NCBI GenBank assembly: GCA_002685455.1
Contig: NYXF01000031.1
Span: 1 to 10,943 of the forward strand
Origin: Porticoccus sp.
GTDB lineage: Bacteria; Pseudomonadota; Gammaproteobacteria; Pseudomonadales; Porticoccaceae
Direction of reading: 5' to 3'
DNA length: 10,943 nucleotides
Position numbers and translations under genes: made by a program. Under the pieces are notes generated by a model, which ran no database searches, was not told where the DNA came from, and was given only the letters and a program-made list of their open reading frames with translations. Each line of letters begins with the position of its first letter. Position 1 is the stretch's first letter. Positions 1-7,850 of the stretch are shown here, piece after piece.

Positions 1-81
1 ACTAAAAAGACTATCAAACGAATAAATAAAAGACATAATAAGAAAAAAACTAAGAAGAAGAGGGGTCCCGGAAAAAGATAG
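1..81 (+). CDS. C-terminal tail of a lysine/arginine-rich protein (5' end outside window)
   Basis: The first frame is open from base 1 to a TAG at 79-81 and encodes 26 residues. Fifteen of them are Lys or Arg, including KKKTKKKRGPGKR at the very end. No function can be assigned from a tail alone. A highly basic terminus is shared with several other proteins in this window and suits a DNA-binding or virion-core protein. The next gene starts 31 bases downstream on the same strand, which is normal spacing here. The reading could be accidental because the stretch is short, but a stop-free basic run ending just before the next gene argues for a real gene end. Confidence 0.6.
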   Translation, partial: TKKTIKRINKRHNKKKTKKKRGPGKR

Positions 82-112
82 AATTTTAAAATAAAATATA
101 ATTAATAATATT

Positions 113-1762
113 ATGGGTAACAAATGTAAAAAAATAAAAAAACATTTTAATAAACAACTCAATGATCGCACAGCCTGGGAAAATCCCAAGGGCGTAATTC
201 CCGAATATCCAAATATAACAAGAAATGATGTATTAAATTGTACAGGCCTCTGTGGTCCAGGAATGTATATCAATATCGATACTTCCCAAAATACACCCAC
301 CGGCACATGTGATCCTTGTCCACCAAATTATGACAAAGATACCGACAACCGTAGCGGTGGAATAGTTCAGTGTGCTGATGGAGCAGATAGTTGGTATGAA
401 AATCAACTAGACACTAATTTCCTCCAAGGAGATCGTCGTTGGTATAAAAAGGAAATATGGGATCAATTTGAACCTGAAAATGTAATATCATCGAATGATA
501 CTTCTAAATCATTTATTAATAAAGTTTGCTCTACCGTTATGAATCAAACAGATGCAAGCACCGGCTCGGGAACAAGTGCTGTAAAACAAAAAGTAAAAGA
601 TATCAATGACACAATTCTAGATGCTAATATGACAGAAAATGGATTTATAGAAGCATGCGAGATTTTAGACGGATATCTATCTATTGAACAGCCTATGTCA
701 GATGCTGAAATTAAACAATTAATTGGTACTAAACATAAAATCAAAAATAGCTCCGGAAAACTCGTTGATGCCAAAGATTTAGATATGGATAAGATAAGAA
801 AAGATATACATAGTAAAAGAGGAGAAAATATACTAATAACAAAAGAAGTCATGGATGCCTGGCAGACTAATTATAGTAAAAATTTTATAGAACCGGAACC
901 CCCACTAGATCCTAAAGACATACCAGAGGGTTATGGAATAGGAGACTTAAATTGGTCGCCTTCATCTACATATACTAAAAAACATATTGTGCTGAGTGAA
1001 GTATATGATTATATAAACGATAAGAATGTTGAGAAAAAAAGTAAAAATCCAGTCGTTGGTATCAATTTTGGTTCGATTTTTAAAGATATGAAATTAAATA
1101 CTGATTTCGAAACTTGTATGGATACAGTATTAGATATTAATTTTAAGGGAAAAACTTATTGCGATAATAAAACTTCAGGAGAAATTGAGGGTGATATCTC
1201 TAAATTAACAAGCATCCAAGGATTACAAAATTGTCATTTAGATTATATAGAAGATAGATTAAAAACAATCGCAAATTTACAAGTTAATGATGTTGATGAA
1301 TGTATGAAAAATTTTAATTTAACAGAAACATTTGATTGTGATGAATCTATCTCGGACAAAATGTTAAAAATAGCTTATCTTATCTTCCATATTGTTGGAT
1401 TTGATAGCATTGATTTATCTAAAATAAAAGAAGGAACACCGGAATATATCCATTTAAGGACAATTATAGACAGATTAACGCCCTTTATAAAGCCGTCTAT
1501 TAAAAGGATAATAGATATCTCTAAATATTATGAAGAAGAAACATGTGGTAAACAAAGTATAACTACCCATATGTTAGACACTATCTATAAAGATTTTTTT
1601 GATATGTCGGTCAATAATAAGATAGATATAAGTCAGATCAGCTTAATACCCGATAATGTTAAATATGGAAGTATAAATGATGTCGGTAAATTAATCCTTT
1701 GGATTGTATCTTTATCTTTTGCTTTTTTTATGGTTATGAAGGCTATTAGTTTGCTGGGCTAA
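113..1762 (+). CDS. Cys-rich protein with C-terminal membrane anchor; candidate virion membrane/entry-type protein
   Basis: I do not recognise the family with certainty. The 549-residue product starts MGNKCKK. It has 14 cysteines: C5, a cluster at 43, 47, 66, 69 and 87 (CTGLCGPG and CDPCPPNYD), C139, C182, and a second set at 335-478. It ends in one hydrophobic helix at about 526-547 with almost nothing after it. There is no N-terminal signal peptide, so the layout is a tail-anchored protein with a large disulfide-capable ectodomain. Poxvirus L1/F9 and A16/G9 entry proteins share this design (MG start, paired cysteines, C-terminal membrane helix), and relatives of L1/F9 are known in other giant viruses. 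Here residue 6 is Lys, which does not fit the usual N-myristoylation consensus, though Cys5 could carry palmitate. The start is the first ATG after an A+T-rich leader. The gene is clearly real; the entry role is inference. Confidence 0.85.
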   Translation: MGNKCKKIKKHFNKQLNDRTAWENPKGVIPEYPNITRNDVLNCTGLCGPGMYINIDTSQNTPTGTCDPCPPNYDKDTDNRSGGIVQCADGADSWYENQLDTNFLQGDRRWYKKEIWDQFEPENVISSNDTSKSFINKVCSTVMNQTDASTGSGTSAVKQKVKDINDTILDANMTENGFIEACEILDGYLSIEQPMSDAEIKQLIGTKHKIKNSSGKLVDAKDLDMDKIRKDIHSKRGENILITKEVMDAWQTNYSKNFIEPEPPLDPKDIPEGYGIGDLNWSPSSTYTKKHIVLSEVYDYINDKNVEKKSKNPVVGINFGSIFKDMKLNTDFETCMDTVLDINFKGKTYCDNKTSGEIEGDISKLTSIQGLQNCHLDYIEDRLKTIANLQVNDVDECMKNFNLTETFDCDESISDKMLKIAYLIFHIVGFDSIDLSKIKEGTPEYIHLRTIIDRLTPFIKPSIKRIIDISKYYEEETCGKQSITTHMLDTIYKDFFDMSVNNKIDISQISLIPDNVKYGSINDVGKLILWIVSLSFAFFMVMKAISLLG

Positions 1763-1815
1763 ATTGTTAAGTTATTTAAAGTGTATCTGTGTATTATAAT
1801 TGTATAATAACTAAT

Positions 1816-4500
1816 ATGGAATCTATTTTCTTTGAAAAAATAGACTATAATAATTTTAATTTATTCATCCGTGATTTGTCGTCACAAATGAATATTAACC
1901 TTAAACATATGATAGAAGACTCATTAAAAGACAATAAGAAAGAAATATCACCCGATAAATCTAAAAAAAAACATATTAAAAAATCAGAACTGATTATCAT
2001 GGAACAAAATAAAAAAAGAAATCAACAACTTATAGATAAAGATAACAAAACTATCGCTTTCCTTTTAAAGAATTTAATCCTTACAAAACCATATGACGAT
2101 TTTGATAAGATTAAAACAGCTGAAGGTAAGCTAAACTATAAATTAGAACTATTTTCCAAATACTATAAAAAACCAAAATATTTACATCACACATTAAATT
2201 TATATTTTCATCTCAAAGATACCGATCAAAGTAAATTAACCGAAAAACAAACTAAAACATTCCAAAAATTCCAAAATAAATTACAAAAATACGACTATAA
2301 ACAATACATGTTTGATAAATTAGGTCATCTTTTACCTCCACTAAATTTCTGGGATAAAGGTGAACTTAAATTAGATTCATGGCAACAAGATATTATTCAG
2401 AAAGTTATTAATAAAGAATCTATTTTAATTCGTGCTCCAACATCATCCGGTAAAACTTTTATTTCGATGGCTGCGGGTATTTTTCATAAAAAGGTATTAT
2501 ATGTTTGTCCGGCTGAACCAGTCGCATATCAAATCGCAGCTAATTTTAAGAAGATGAACTATAAAGTTCATTTTTTAATTGAGGGGCACGCACATTTATC
2601 TTATTCAAATGAAACAAATATTTTTATAGGTGTACCCGATATGATTGAGAAGTATATTTATAAAATTGGGACAAACTTTGACTATGTTGTATTTGATGAG
2701 ATTCATAATTTAAATCAATCTTATGAAAATATAATTCATTTATTTGATTCAAACTTTTTAGCTTTATCTGCTACTATCTCAAATTCAAATGAATTACTTG
2801 GCCAATTAAAACAGATTTATAATAGAAACATTCATTATTTTGAATATAATCAAAGATTTATTAATCAACAAAGACATGTGTGGGCAAACAAAAAACTTAA
2901 AAAAATACATCCTTGTATTTGTCTAGATACGAATGATTTTAATAGTTTTGACGAAATTAATTTTACACCAAACGATTTAGCCAATTTATATTCTAAAATT
3001 GAGGACAAGTTTGAAGATACCGAATTAGAAGATGATATTGATGATATTTCACCAGATAATTATTTTAAAGAAGAAAAACTTTTAACATTAGATGACTCAA
3101 AAGAGTATGAAAAAATGTTAAAAAATAAATTAAGAGATCTTTATGAAATATATCCAGATAAAATAGATGAAATTGTTCGGGAATATAAGGAAGAAATAAA
3201 AATAAAAGTAAAACCTGATGAAACAGATTTTATTGAATTATTTCAGAGCTGTAAAAAAAAAGATCTTTTGCCAATGATTTTATTTCATACAAAAGCAGAA
3301 ACAGTTAACGAGATATTTCAGACTATTAATACAAAACTACACGAAGAAGAAAATGATAATTATCCATTTCATTATGATATCCTTGAAAAAAAGAATAAAC
3401 ACTATGATGAATATATCCAAAGGAGAAAAATATATGAAAGCAATATCAAGACAAAGACAAAAGATCCAAAAACAGAGATCAGTGAAAAAATGGATAGATT
3501 TAATAAGGTCGAAAAGGCTAAATATATTGATTATATCTCTGAATATTATGATAAATGTTTATTGAAATGTAATGATTATCAGTCTAAAAATCTAAGAGAA
3601 GAAAAGGATAATTTCCTTCTTAATCCTGATTTTAGAAATCAAGATATATATAAAAAGCATCCTAATTATTGTTTTACAAACTTTGAGCCCATGTCTGGAG
3701 ATGAGATTCGCAATATTCGCAGGGAAATATTAAAGTCGACGGGTGAAAAGATAGATTATGAAAGTCCATTATTTCAACTCTTAAAAAGAGGTATTGGTAT
3801 TTATATTCATAATAATTCATCAGAATATAATTGGATCGTTCAAAGACTGCTAAGTGAAAAGAAATTATCAATTGTTTTATCGGATAGAACATTGTGTTTA
3901 GGAATTGATTTACCAATTAGGACATCATGTTTTACTGGTTATAAAAGCCCATGTTTTACAAAAGAAGATTATCTACAAATGAGTGGACGGGCCGGTAGAA
4001 GGGGAAAAGATAATCAAGGGAATATAATTTTCCACAATATTGATAATTATGATTCACTAATGAAAGGTGAATTACCTTCATTATCTTTTATGAATAAGAA
4101 ACTTCCTACTAATTATCAAATAGTAACAAAATTAAACAAAAATATTCATTTAGATAAATTTAATATTTTAGATGAATTATCAATCGATACAACTTATAGT
4201 GATCGATTTAAATTATTATGGTACTTGCGTAATTATGAAAAAGCATATGAATTTGTAACCAGTCTTGTTAAATATGAAAGAGAATTATTTAATACAATTG
4301 ATAAAGAACTTTATGTATTTGAATTATTAATAGACTTGTTAGAGTTAGATAAAGATATATATATTAAGAAATACAAAAATTTACAATTTGATAGTAAATT
4401 TAAAATTATTCGTGAATTATGTAAGGATATCTGTAATTCAATTCATAAAATTAAATTTAAATATATATATGAAAATTGTTTACTAATCTTTAATAAATAA
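1816..4500 (+). CDS. Superfamily 2 DExH helicase, Ski2-like, closest in motifs to DDX60
   Basis: An ATP-dependent RNA helicase of 894 residues. Counting from the ATG at 1816, it shows a WQQD Q-like motif (~188), motif I APTSSGKT (207-214), motif II DEIH (294-297), motif III SAT (318-320), motif IV around ILFHTKAE (~488), motif Va TLCLGIDLP (692-700) and motif VI QMSGRAGRRG (721-730). The pattern follows DDX60 more than Mtr4/Ski2: HPC in an IHPCICL stretch after motif III, a charged coiled-coil-like insert of roughly 150 residues between motifs IV and V, a KRGIGIYIHNN block matching the RGIGYHHS region, and GELPSLSF after motif VI. It is about half the length of animal DDX60, with a short Lys-rich N-terminus. 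A GTG at 1789 is in frame, but ATG 1816 is the sensible start for a eukaryotic virus. Helicase assignment is secure; DDX60 subfamily is likely; biological role is unknown. Confidence 0.93.
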   Translation: MESIFFEKIDYNNFNLFIRDLSSQMNINLKHMIEDSLKDNKKEISPDKSKKKHIKKSELIIMEQNKKRNQQLIDKDNKTIAFLLKNLILTKPYDDFDKIKTAEGKLNYKLELFSKYYKKPKYLHHTLNLYFHLKDTDQSKLTEKQTKTFQKFQNKLQKYDYKQYMFDKLGHLLPPLNFWDKGELKLDSWQQDIIQKVINKESILIRAPTSSGKTFISMAAGIFHKKVLYVCPAEPVAYQIAANFKKMNYKVHFLIEGHAHLSYSNETNIFIGVPDMIEKYIYKIGTNFDYVVFDEIHNLNQSYENIIHLFDSNFLALSATISNSNELLGQLKQIYNRNIHYFEYNQRFINQQRHVWANKKLKKIHPCICLDTNDFNSFDEINFTPNDLANLYSKIEDKFEDTELEDDIDDISPDNYFKEEKLLTLDDSKEYEKMLKNKLRDLYEIYPDKIDEIVREYKEEIKIKVKPDETDFIELFQSCKKKDLLPMILFHTKAETVNEIFQTINTKLHEEENDNYPFHYDILEKKNKHYDEYIQRRKIYESNIKTKTKDPKTEISEKMDRFNKVEKAKYIDYISEYYDKCLLKCNDYQSKNLREEKDNFLLNPDFRNQDIYKKHPNYCFTNFEPMSGDEIRNIRREILKSTGEKIDYESPLFQLLKRGIGIYIHNNSSEYNWIVQRLLSEKKLSIVLSDRTLCLGIDLPIRTSCFTGYKSPCFTKEDYLQMSGRAGRRGKDNQGNIIFHNIDNYDSLMKGELPSLSFMNKKLPTNYQIVTKLNKNIHLDKFNILDELSIDTTYSDRFKLLWYLRNYEKAYEFVTSLVKYERELFNTIDKELYVFELLIDLLELDKDIYIKKYKNLQFDSKFKIIRELCKDICNSIHKIKFKYIYENCLLIFNK

Positions 4501-4513
4501 TAATAATATTAAG

Positions 4514-5623
4514 TTACGTACCCGCATGACCGGAGTAAAGATCATGATGCTTCTGAGACATCCAATCCATAGTGTGTTCGGCATCCGAGGTACCTGGGGC
4601 AAGTACGGCCGCACCAGTCGCTAATGGACCAATTAACAACCCAACAAGTGTTGATATATTCTCATATAGCATTCCCTTATCAATACATAATGGATATTTT
4701 TTAGCGATCTCTTTTACTTTTGCTTCTCCATTACCTTTTACAATACAAGGGTCCCCCGATGCAACTTCATTTACTACATCAGCCGCAGCAACTACTGAAT
4801 TATCTGGAATACTATCTCTTTGAACATTATCTAAATTAGGATCTTTCTTTCCTTTGTCGGCCATTTCTTTGTCGGCCATTTCTTTGTCGGCAACAATCTC
4901 TATATTTTTTTCTTTATTCGATTTCGTAGTTGCTTCGATAGAATTAACAAAAAATATATTTAAATTTAATGCCCTTTCTTCGGCTGTCCTTAACTTCGTA
5001 CTATTTAAAACTAAAGTTGTGGCGGCTTTCTTTAAAAATCCAGAATCTTTAAATGATTTTTTATAGATTGATTTAATTTTTTCTACTGCTTTTTTAGTAT
5101 CTTTATCTGTATCATTTTCACCTCCCGCGACAATATCATCCGTAATTAAGATAGATCTTAATTTAGCTTTATATAATTCATTATCGCTTTCTTTTTCTTT
5201 ACGGAATTTGGAAATAAATAATTTATTACTTAAATTCTCTTTTAATATATTTTTTTCTCTAATTTTATCGTCTAATTCATCAATACTTTCTTTCGTATAG
5301 TCTTCTGAATCTAAGATACTTAAATATGTTAGAATTGTGGCTTTATCTTGTTGTATAATACTGGCATATAGTTTATTAGCGATAGTTAATGATTTTTCAG
5401 AATGAGCCCCTGCTTTTATTTTATCATATTTTTTAAAAATTTTTTTAAACATCTTATCCAATTCTATTCTTTTATCTTCTTCCATTAGGAATTTAGAATA
5501 TAACTCACTCACTTTATTTAAATTATTATTTATTCTTATTGAACGGGGGTCAATTTTATTATTTTTCTTGGTTTTTTTCTTATTTTTTTTATTTTTCTTA
5601 TCTTTTGTTTTTTTTGAAGGCAT
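4514..5623 (-). CDS. Lysine-rich protein with C-terminal hydrophobic segment, probable virion protein
   Basis: Family not recognised. From the ATG at 5623 it has 369 residues. The first 23 are almost all Lys and Asn (MPSKKTKDKK start). A predicted mostly helical charged middle follows, then AGG at 166-168, a short tandem repeat of ADKEM at 245-258, and an Ala/Gly/Leu hydrophobic segment at about 324-342 that could insert in a membrane. Only two cysteines (293, 313) are present. An in-frame ATG at 5662 would add 13 residues (MITIFNYY...). I prefer 5623 because a TCTA promoter-like element sits 12 bases upstream of it and would fall inside the longer frame, and because the lysine-rich start then matches its neighbours. 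It converges with the helicase, leaving 13 bases between the two stops. A core or membrane-associated structural role is inference. Confidence 0.8.
   Translation of the reverse strand: MPSKKTKDKKNKKNKKKTKKNNKIDPRSIRINNNLNKVSELYSKFLMEEDKRIELDKMFKKIFKKYDKIKAGAHSEKSLTIANKLYASIIQQDKATILTYLSILDSEDYTKESIDELDDKIREKNILKENLSNKLFISKFRKEKESDNELYKAKLRSILITDDIVAGGENDTDKDTKKAVEKIKSIYKKSFKDSGFLKKAATTLVLNSTKLRTAEERALNLNIFFVNSIEATTKSNKEKNIEIVADKEMADKEMADKGKKDPNLDNVQRDSIPDNSVVAAADVVNEVASGDPCIVKGNGEAKVKEIAKKYPLCIDKGMLYENISTLVGLLIGPLATGAAVLAPGTSDAEHTMDWMSQKHHDLYSGHAGT
4853..4891. repeat. 15-bp in-frame tandem repeat, about 2.6 copies
   Basis: The unit TTTGTCGGCCATTTC occurs at 4853-4867 and exactly again at 4868-4882, followed by a nine-base partial copy. 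On the minus strand it encodes repeated ADKEM within the Lys-rich protein. The copies are identical at DNA level, so the duplication is recent or kept uniform by slippage. Confidence 0.9.
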
Positions 5624-5635
5624 AATAATATAACT

Positions 5636-5639
5636 TAGA
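5636..5639 (-). promoter_or_regulatory. TCTA late-promoter-like element before the 4514-5623 gene
   Basis: On the minus strand the sequence TTATTATCTAAGTTATATT leads to the ATG at 5623, with 12 bases between TCTA and the ATG. The 11-mer TTATTATCTAA also occurs before the gene at 8993, with 13 bases to its ATG. A TCTA core in A+T-rich flanks is the published late-promoter pattern of Cafeteria roenbergensis virus. A four-base core is weak evidence; the shared 11-mer and spacing are what support it. Confidence 0.4.
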
Positions 5640-5677
5640 TAATAATTGAATATAGTTATCATCTATATTAATGACTG

Positions 5678-6331
5678 CTATCCCTTAGGCGCCACCTGGG
5701 GCGTTGTGGTCATCGACATGCTCCCAAAGAGGCATAACATAGTAATGGGCAATTGAAGACTTTTGATATTATCACCCATTTCAATATATGATCTATTTTT
5801 TGCGTCACACTGTTCCTGTGTTAAATCTTGTTTAACATATCTATCACAACCCATATGTGATAGGATCTTTCTAGTTATAGCACCAAATATTGGTCTCGCG
5901 GCCATTCTTATCATCATCGGAAACATCTTCTTGGCATTCTGGTGATCAGGGACCCACATATGTTCATATATATCATCCGGAAATATATGTCTCAGATCCA
6001 TAAAAGTATCTAATCCCAATAAAATCAAAAAAGCAAATCCAACTACAGCCCCAGTTACCTTCAGTGTGGTGCCTTTCCAACCTCCCCCACGTTGACCTTT
6101 TCTTTTCGCCTTTAATATTTTAAAATCATTAAAAAGCTTCTTTTTTTTCTTCTTTATTTCTCTTTTTGAACCTCTAAGTAAGTAAGTAATATCTTCATCT
6201 AATTGTGATATTATTTTATTAATATTATTTAGTTCACTCTTAGAAAAAATAGAACTTTTATTTCTTACATATTTCTTAGTCTTTTTCTTCTTATTTTTAA
6301 AATTATATTTACGGATCGTTTTCTTCGCCAT
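5678..6331 (-). CDS. Basic membrane protein with RGGG motif, probable virion protein
   Basis: Family not recognised; 217 residues. The N-terminal 80 residues are very basic (MAKKTIRKYN start, KKKKTKK at 14-20, a run of lysines at 60-65). The motif RGGG lies at 81-84, directly before a hydrophobic segment at about 93-110 (VTGAVVGFAFLILLGL). A second weaker hydrophobic segment lies near 193-205, and two cysteines sit at 162 and 175 between them. The ATG is preceded by a pure A/T stretch and no TCTA. The layout, a basic tail then membrane segments, suggests an inner-membrane protein touching packaged DNA. The Gly-rich junction resembles GG-type sites cut by viral maturation proteases. Both ideas are inference. 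It ends in TAG, 54 bases before the neighbouring ATG at 5623 on the same strand. Confidence 0.82.
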   Translation of the reverse strand: MAKKTIRKYNFKNKKKKTKKYVRNKSSIFSKSELNNINKIISQLDEDITYLLRGSKREIKKKKKKLFNDFKILKAKRKGQRGGGWKGTTLKVTGAVVGFAFLILLGLDTFMDLRHIFPDDIYEHMWVPDHQNAKKMFPMMIRMAARPIFGAITRKILSHMGCDRYVKQDLTQEQCDAKNRSYIEMGDNIKSLQLPITMLCLFGSMSMTTTPQVAPKG

Positions 6332-6349
6332 ATATATAATATATATTAT

Positions 6350-6712
6350 TTAAATACACTCATAACATATACATTCACCTAAACCATCTTTTTTTTCTTT
6401 ATTTTTCTTAATATCCGGTACACAGTGGATACACCATGATAAACGATGCTTTGAACCTAACATAGTTGGTAGATTACATTTATCACCCACACATTGTCCG
6501 GCAATTCCACAGTGGTAAAATTTATCACAACCCGCACAATGGATTTTAATCTCATTTGAACCGAGATTAAATATTTGTTTACAGTTCTGGCAACAAATAC
6601 ATTCCTTAATAAAATCTTCAGTTTTAAGGTCTTTATAACTTGGCTCCGGATATATTTTTTTTTTATATTTTTTTCCAGATTTAGTCTTCCTTTTACGAAG
6701 CGTTAAACACAT
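6350..6712 (-). CDS. Small Cys-rich zinc-binding protein, PHD-finger-like
   Basis: A 120-residue protein with a basic start (RKRKTKSGKKYKKK) and a dense set of zinc ligands: C38, C40, C41, C44, C59, C62, H67, C68, C74, C79, C94, C97, C114, C116 and C119. The order CQNC, CAGC, four residues, His, then Trp93 followed by CIHC resembles the Cys4-His-Cys3 cross-brace of a PHD finger. The first CxxC pair is separated from the next by 14 residues, and a Trp stands beside the last pair. The Cys expected two residues after the His is displaced (C68 or C74 instead of residue 70), and an extra CICYEC ends the protein, so the fold is divergent. PHD fingers usually read histone tails; a viral role in chromatin or transcription is only a possibility. 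A RING-like zinc fold is the main alternative. Confidence 0.82.
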   Translation of the reverse strand: MCLTLRKRKTKSGKKYKKKIYPEPSYKDLKTEDFIKECICCQNCKQIFNLGSNEIKIHCAGCDKFYHCGIAGQCVGDKCNLPTMLGSKHRLSWCIHCVPDIKKNKEKKDGLGECICYECI

Positions 6713-6714
6713 CT

Positions 6715-6718
6715 TAGA
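6715..6718 (-). promoter_or_regulatory. TCTA element directly before the zinc-protein start
   Basis: On the minus strand AACTATATCTAAG runs straight into the ATG at 6712, with only two bases after TCTA. It resembles the other TCTA boxes in base context but not in spacing. At this distance it could equally mark a transcription start or be chance in A+T-rich DNA. Confidence 0.25.
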
Positions 6719-6791
6719 TATAGTTAAATATATTTATTGATTTATCAAATTTACTATTTTTAACAGAAATAAAATAAATAGTAAGTGTATA

Positions 6792-7331
6792 ATGGAAGCT
6801 ATCAATGAAGTTAATGAACTATTAACCGCAAAATTATGTTCACCCGTTATTGTATTCGGTGTTGTGGCTATTATATCTCTAATAAGTTTAATCATTTGCT
6901 ATCGCACACTTGGGAGATATAATACTCTAAAAATGCAAAATTTAAGAAGTCTTTGTATGACACAAGAAATTAAATATTTAGTTGTTTTGGGCGTTACCAT
7001 GTTTGGTTTATGTCAGTATAATAAAACGGATTTAGCTTGGATATTTTTAATATTCCCTATTATCTATATTATAATTCAAAATAGTCTTCTATATATTCAC
7101 CTATCATCCGCAGTCCAGAATGCTCCTCTTCCCCCGACAGTTGCAACAGCAGGTTCGTATGGATTAGGACTTAGCGCACCCTTACTTGAACAACAAGGAC
7201 CGTCTAAACCAGTCATAACAAAACCAGAAATTAAAATACCATCAGTTTCATCGGGTGGAGGATGGGAACATGCCAAACCTAGTAATGGACCTGGTCAAGC
7301 CTTTGGTGGATCTTGGGATTCTAATTTTTAA
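6792..7331 (+). CDS. Three-transmembrane protein with Pro/Gly-rich tail
   Basis: A 179-residue membrane protein of unrecognised family. Hydrophobic helices are at about 17-37 (VIVFGVVAIISLISLIICY), 61-76 (KYLVVLGVTMFGLCQY) and 82-104 (AWIFLIFPIIYIIIQNSLLYI). The last 75 residues have no membrane segments and are rich in Pro, Gly, Ser and Ala, with two GG-plus-Trp clusters at the end (GGGWEH and FGGSWDSNF). There is no obvious catalytic motif. It is divergent from the zinc protein across a 79-base A+T-rich spacer, and its TAA overlaps the stop of the eIF4E-like gene. Small multi-helix proteins with soluble Pro-rich tails are common in giant-virus inner membranes, so a virion membrane role is plausible but unproven. 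Confidence 0.85.
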   Translation: MEAINEVNELLTAKLCSPVIVFGVVAIISLISLIICYRTLGRYNTLKMQNLRSLCMTQEIKYLVVLGVTMFGLCQYNKTDLAWIFLIFPIIYIIIQNSLLYIHLSSAVQNAPLPPTVATAGSYGLGLSAPLLEQQGPSKPVITKPEIKIPSVSSGGGWEHAKPSNGPGQAFGGSWDSNF

Positions 7332-7813
7332 GAAATATGTTTCCGATAAAGAGATTTAGATTTAATTAAATATGGCGGATATTCATTTATATATTTATCA
7401 TAATCTTTTTCATTTTTTTTAAGCCACAACTTAATAATATTAAACTCCTTTTTAGGACTAATTGAAATCCCATTCAATTCATCAATATCTTCTTTCTTTT
7501 TAAAGATTTCCCCAATTATTATATTTTTTATTAAAAGATCCCATGTTTCCTTTAACTGTGAAGCAGGGACCTTAAAAGATATAGAACATCCTTCACGATT
7601 ATCTGGATATTCCCATGTTGGAAAAATATCATCTTTCATCATAAAAAACATACCATTTTGAAGATGATAAGACTCTAAATTGTCAAGTATGATTTTTGTA
7701 TCATATAAATTCTCTATTTCTAAAACTTTTTCATAACTCGCATTCGTCCATTCTGTATTAGTAATTGAATGATACCAGAGAGTCCATTTATTATTTGTTA
7801 AATAATCACCCAT
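7328..7813 (-). CDS. eIF4E: eIF4E-like mRNA cap-binding translation initiation factor
   Basis: A 161-residue minimal eIF4E. The signature order is clear: KWTLWYHS (W10, W13, matching human W43/W46), EW at 21-22 (W22, matching cap-stacking W56), FPTWE at 64-68 (W67 and E68, matching W102/E103 that hold the 7-methylguanine), an S-rich stretch SISFKV, GEIF near 101, and IIKLW (W130, matching W166). K121 lies where human R157 contacts the cap phosphates. Cap binding should therefore be intact. By my hand alignment the dorsal Trp that docks eIF4G and 4E-BPs (human W73) falls near K40; the segment from 23 to 66 has no Trp at all. The N-terminal extension of cellular eIF4E is absent. Mimivirus also encodes an eIF4E-like protein, so the gene is in character. 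It probably favours viral capped mRNA translation (inference). Confidence 0.92.
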   Translation of the reverse strand: MGDYLTNNKWTLWYHSITNTEWTNASYEKVLEIENLYDTKIILDNLESYHLQNGMFFMMKDDIFPTWEYPDNREGCSISFKVPASQLKETWDLLIKNIIIGEIFKKKEDIDELNGISISPKKEFNIIKLWLKKNEKDYDKYINEYPPYLIKSKSLYRKHIS

Positions 7814-7850
7814 AAATACTATAAATATCCTTTATAAATATCTTTAAATA

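Noticed and set aside
544..852. Minus-strand open frame inside the Cys-rich protein gene
   Set aside because: It lies fully inside a well-supported gene and encodes a Ser/Leu/Ile-rich shadow sequence without a leader or motif.
1789..1815. GTG-started extension of the DDX60-like helicase
   Set aside because: GTG starts are not expected in a eukaryotic virus, and ATG 1816 follows a normal A+T-rich leader.
3353..3916. Open frames inside the helicase gene on both strands
   Set aside because: They lie within the helicase coding frame and show no motif; they are products of A+T-rich codon composition.
4572..5066. Plus-strand open frames opposite the Lys-rich gene
   Set aside because: Ser/Ala/Phe-rich translations are the mirror of Lys/Glu/Ala codons on the real strand.
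5689..5702. Possible terminator hairpin, CGCC-loop-GGCG, near the end of the 5678-6331 gene
   Set aside because: The stem is only four base pairs and lies inside coding sequence, so it is not convincing.
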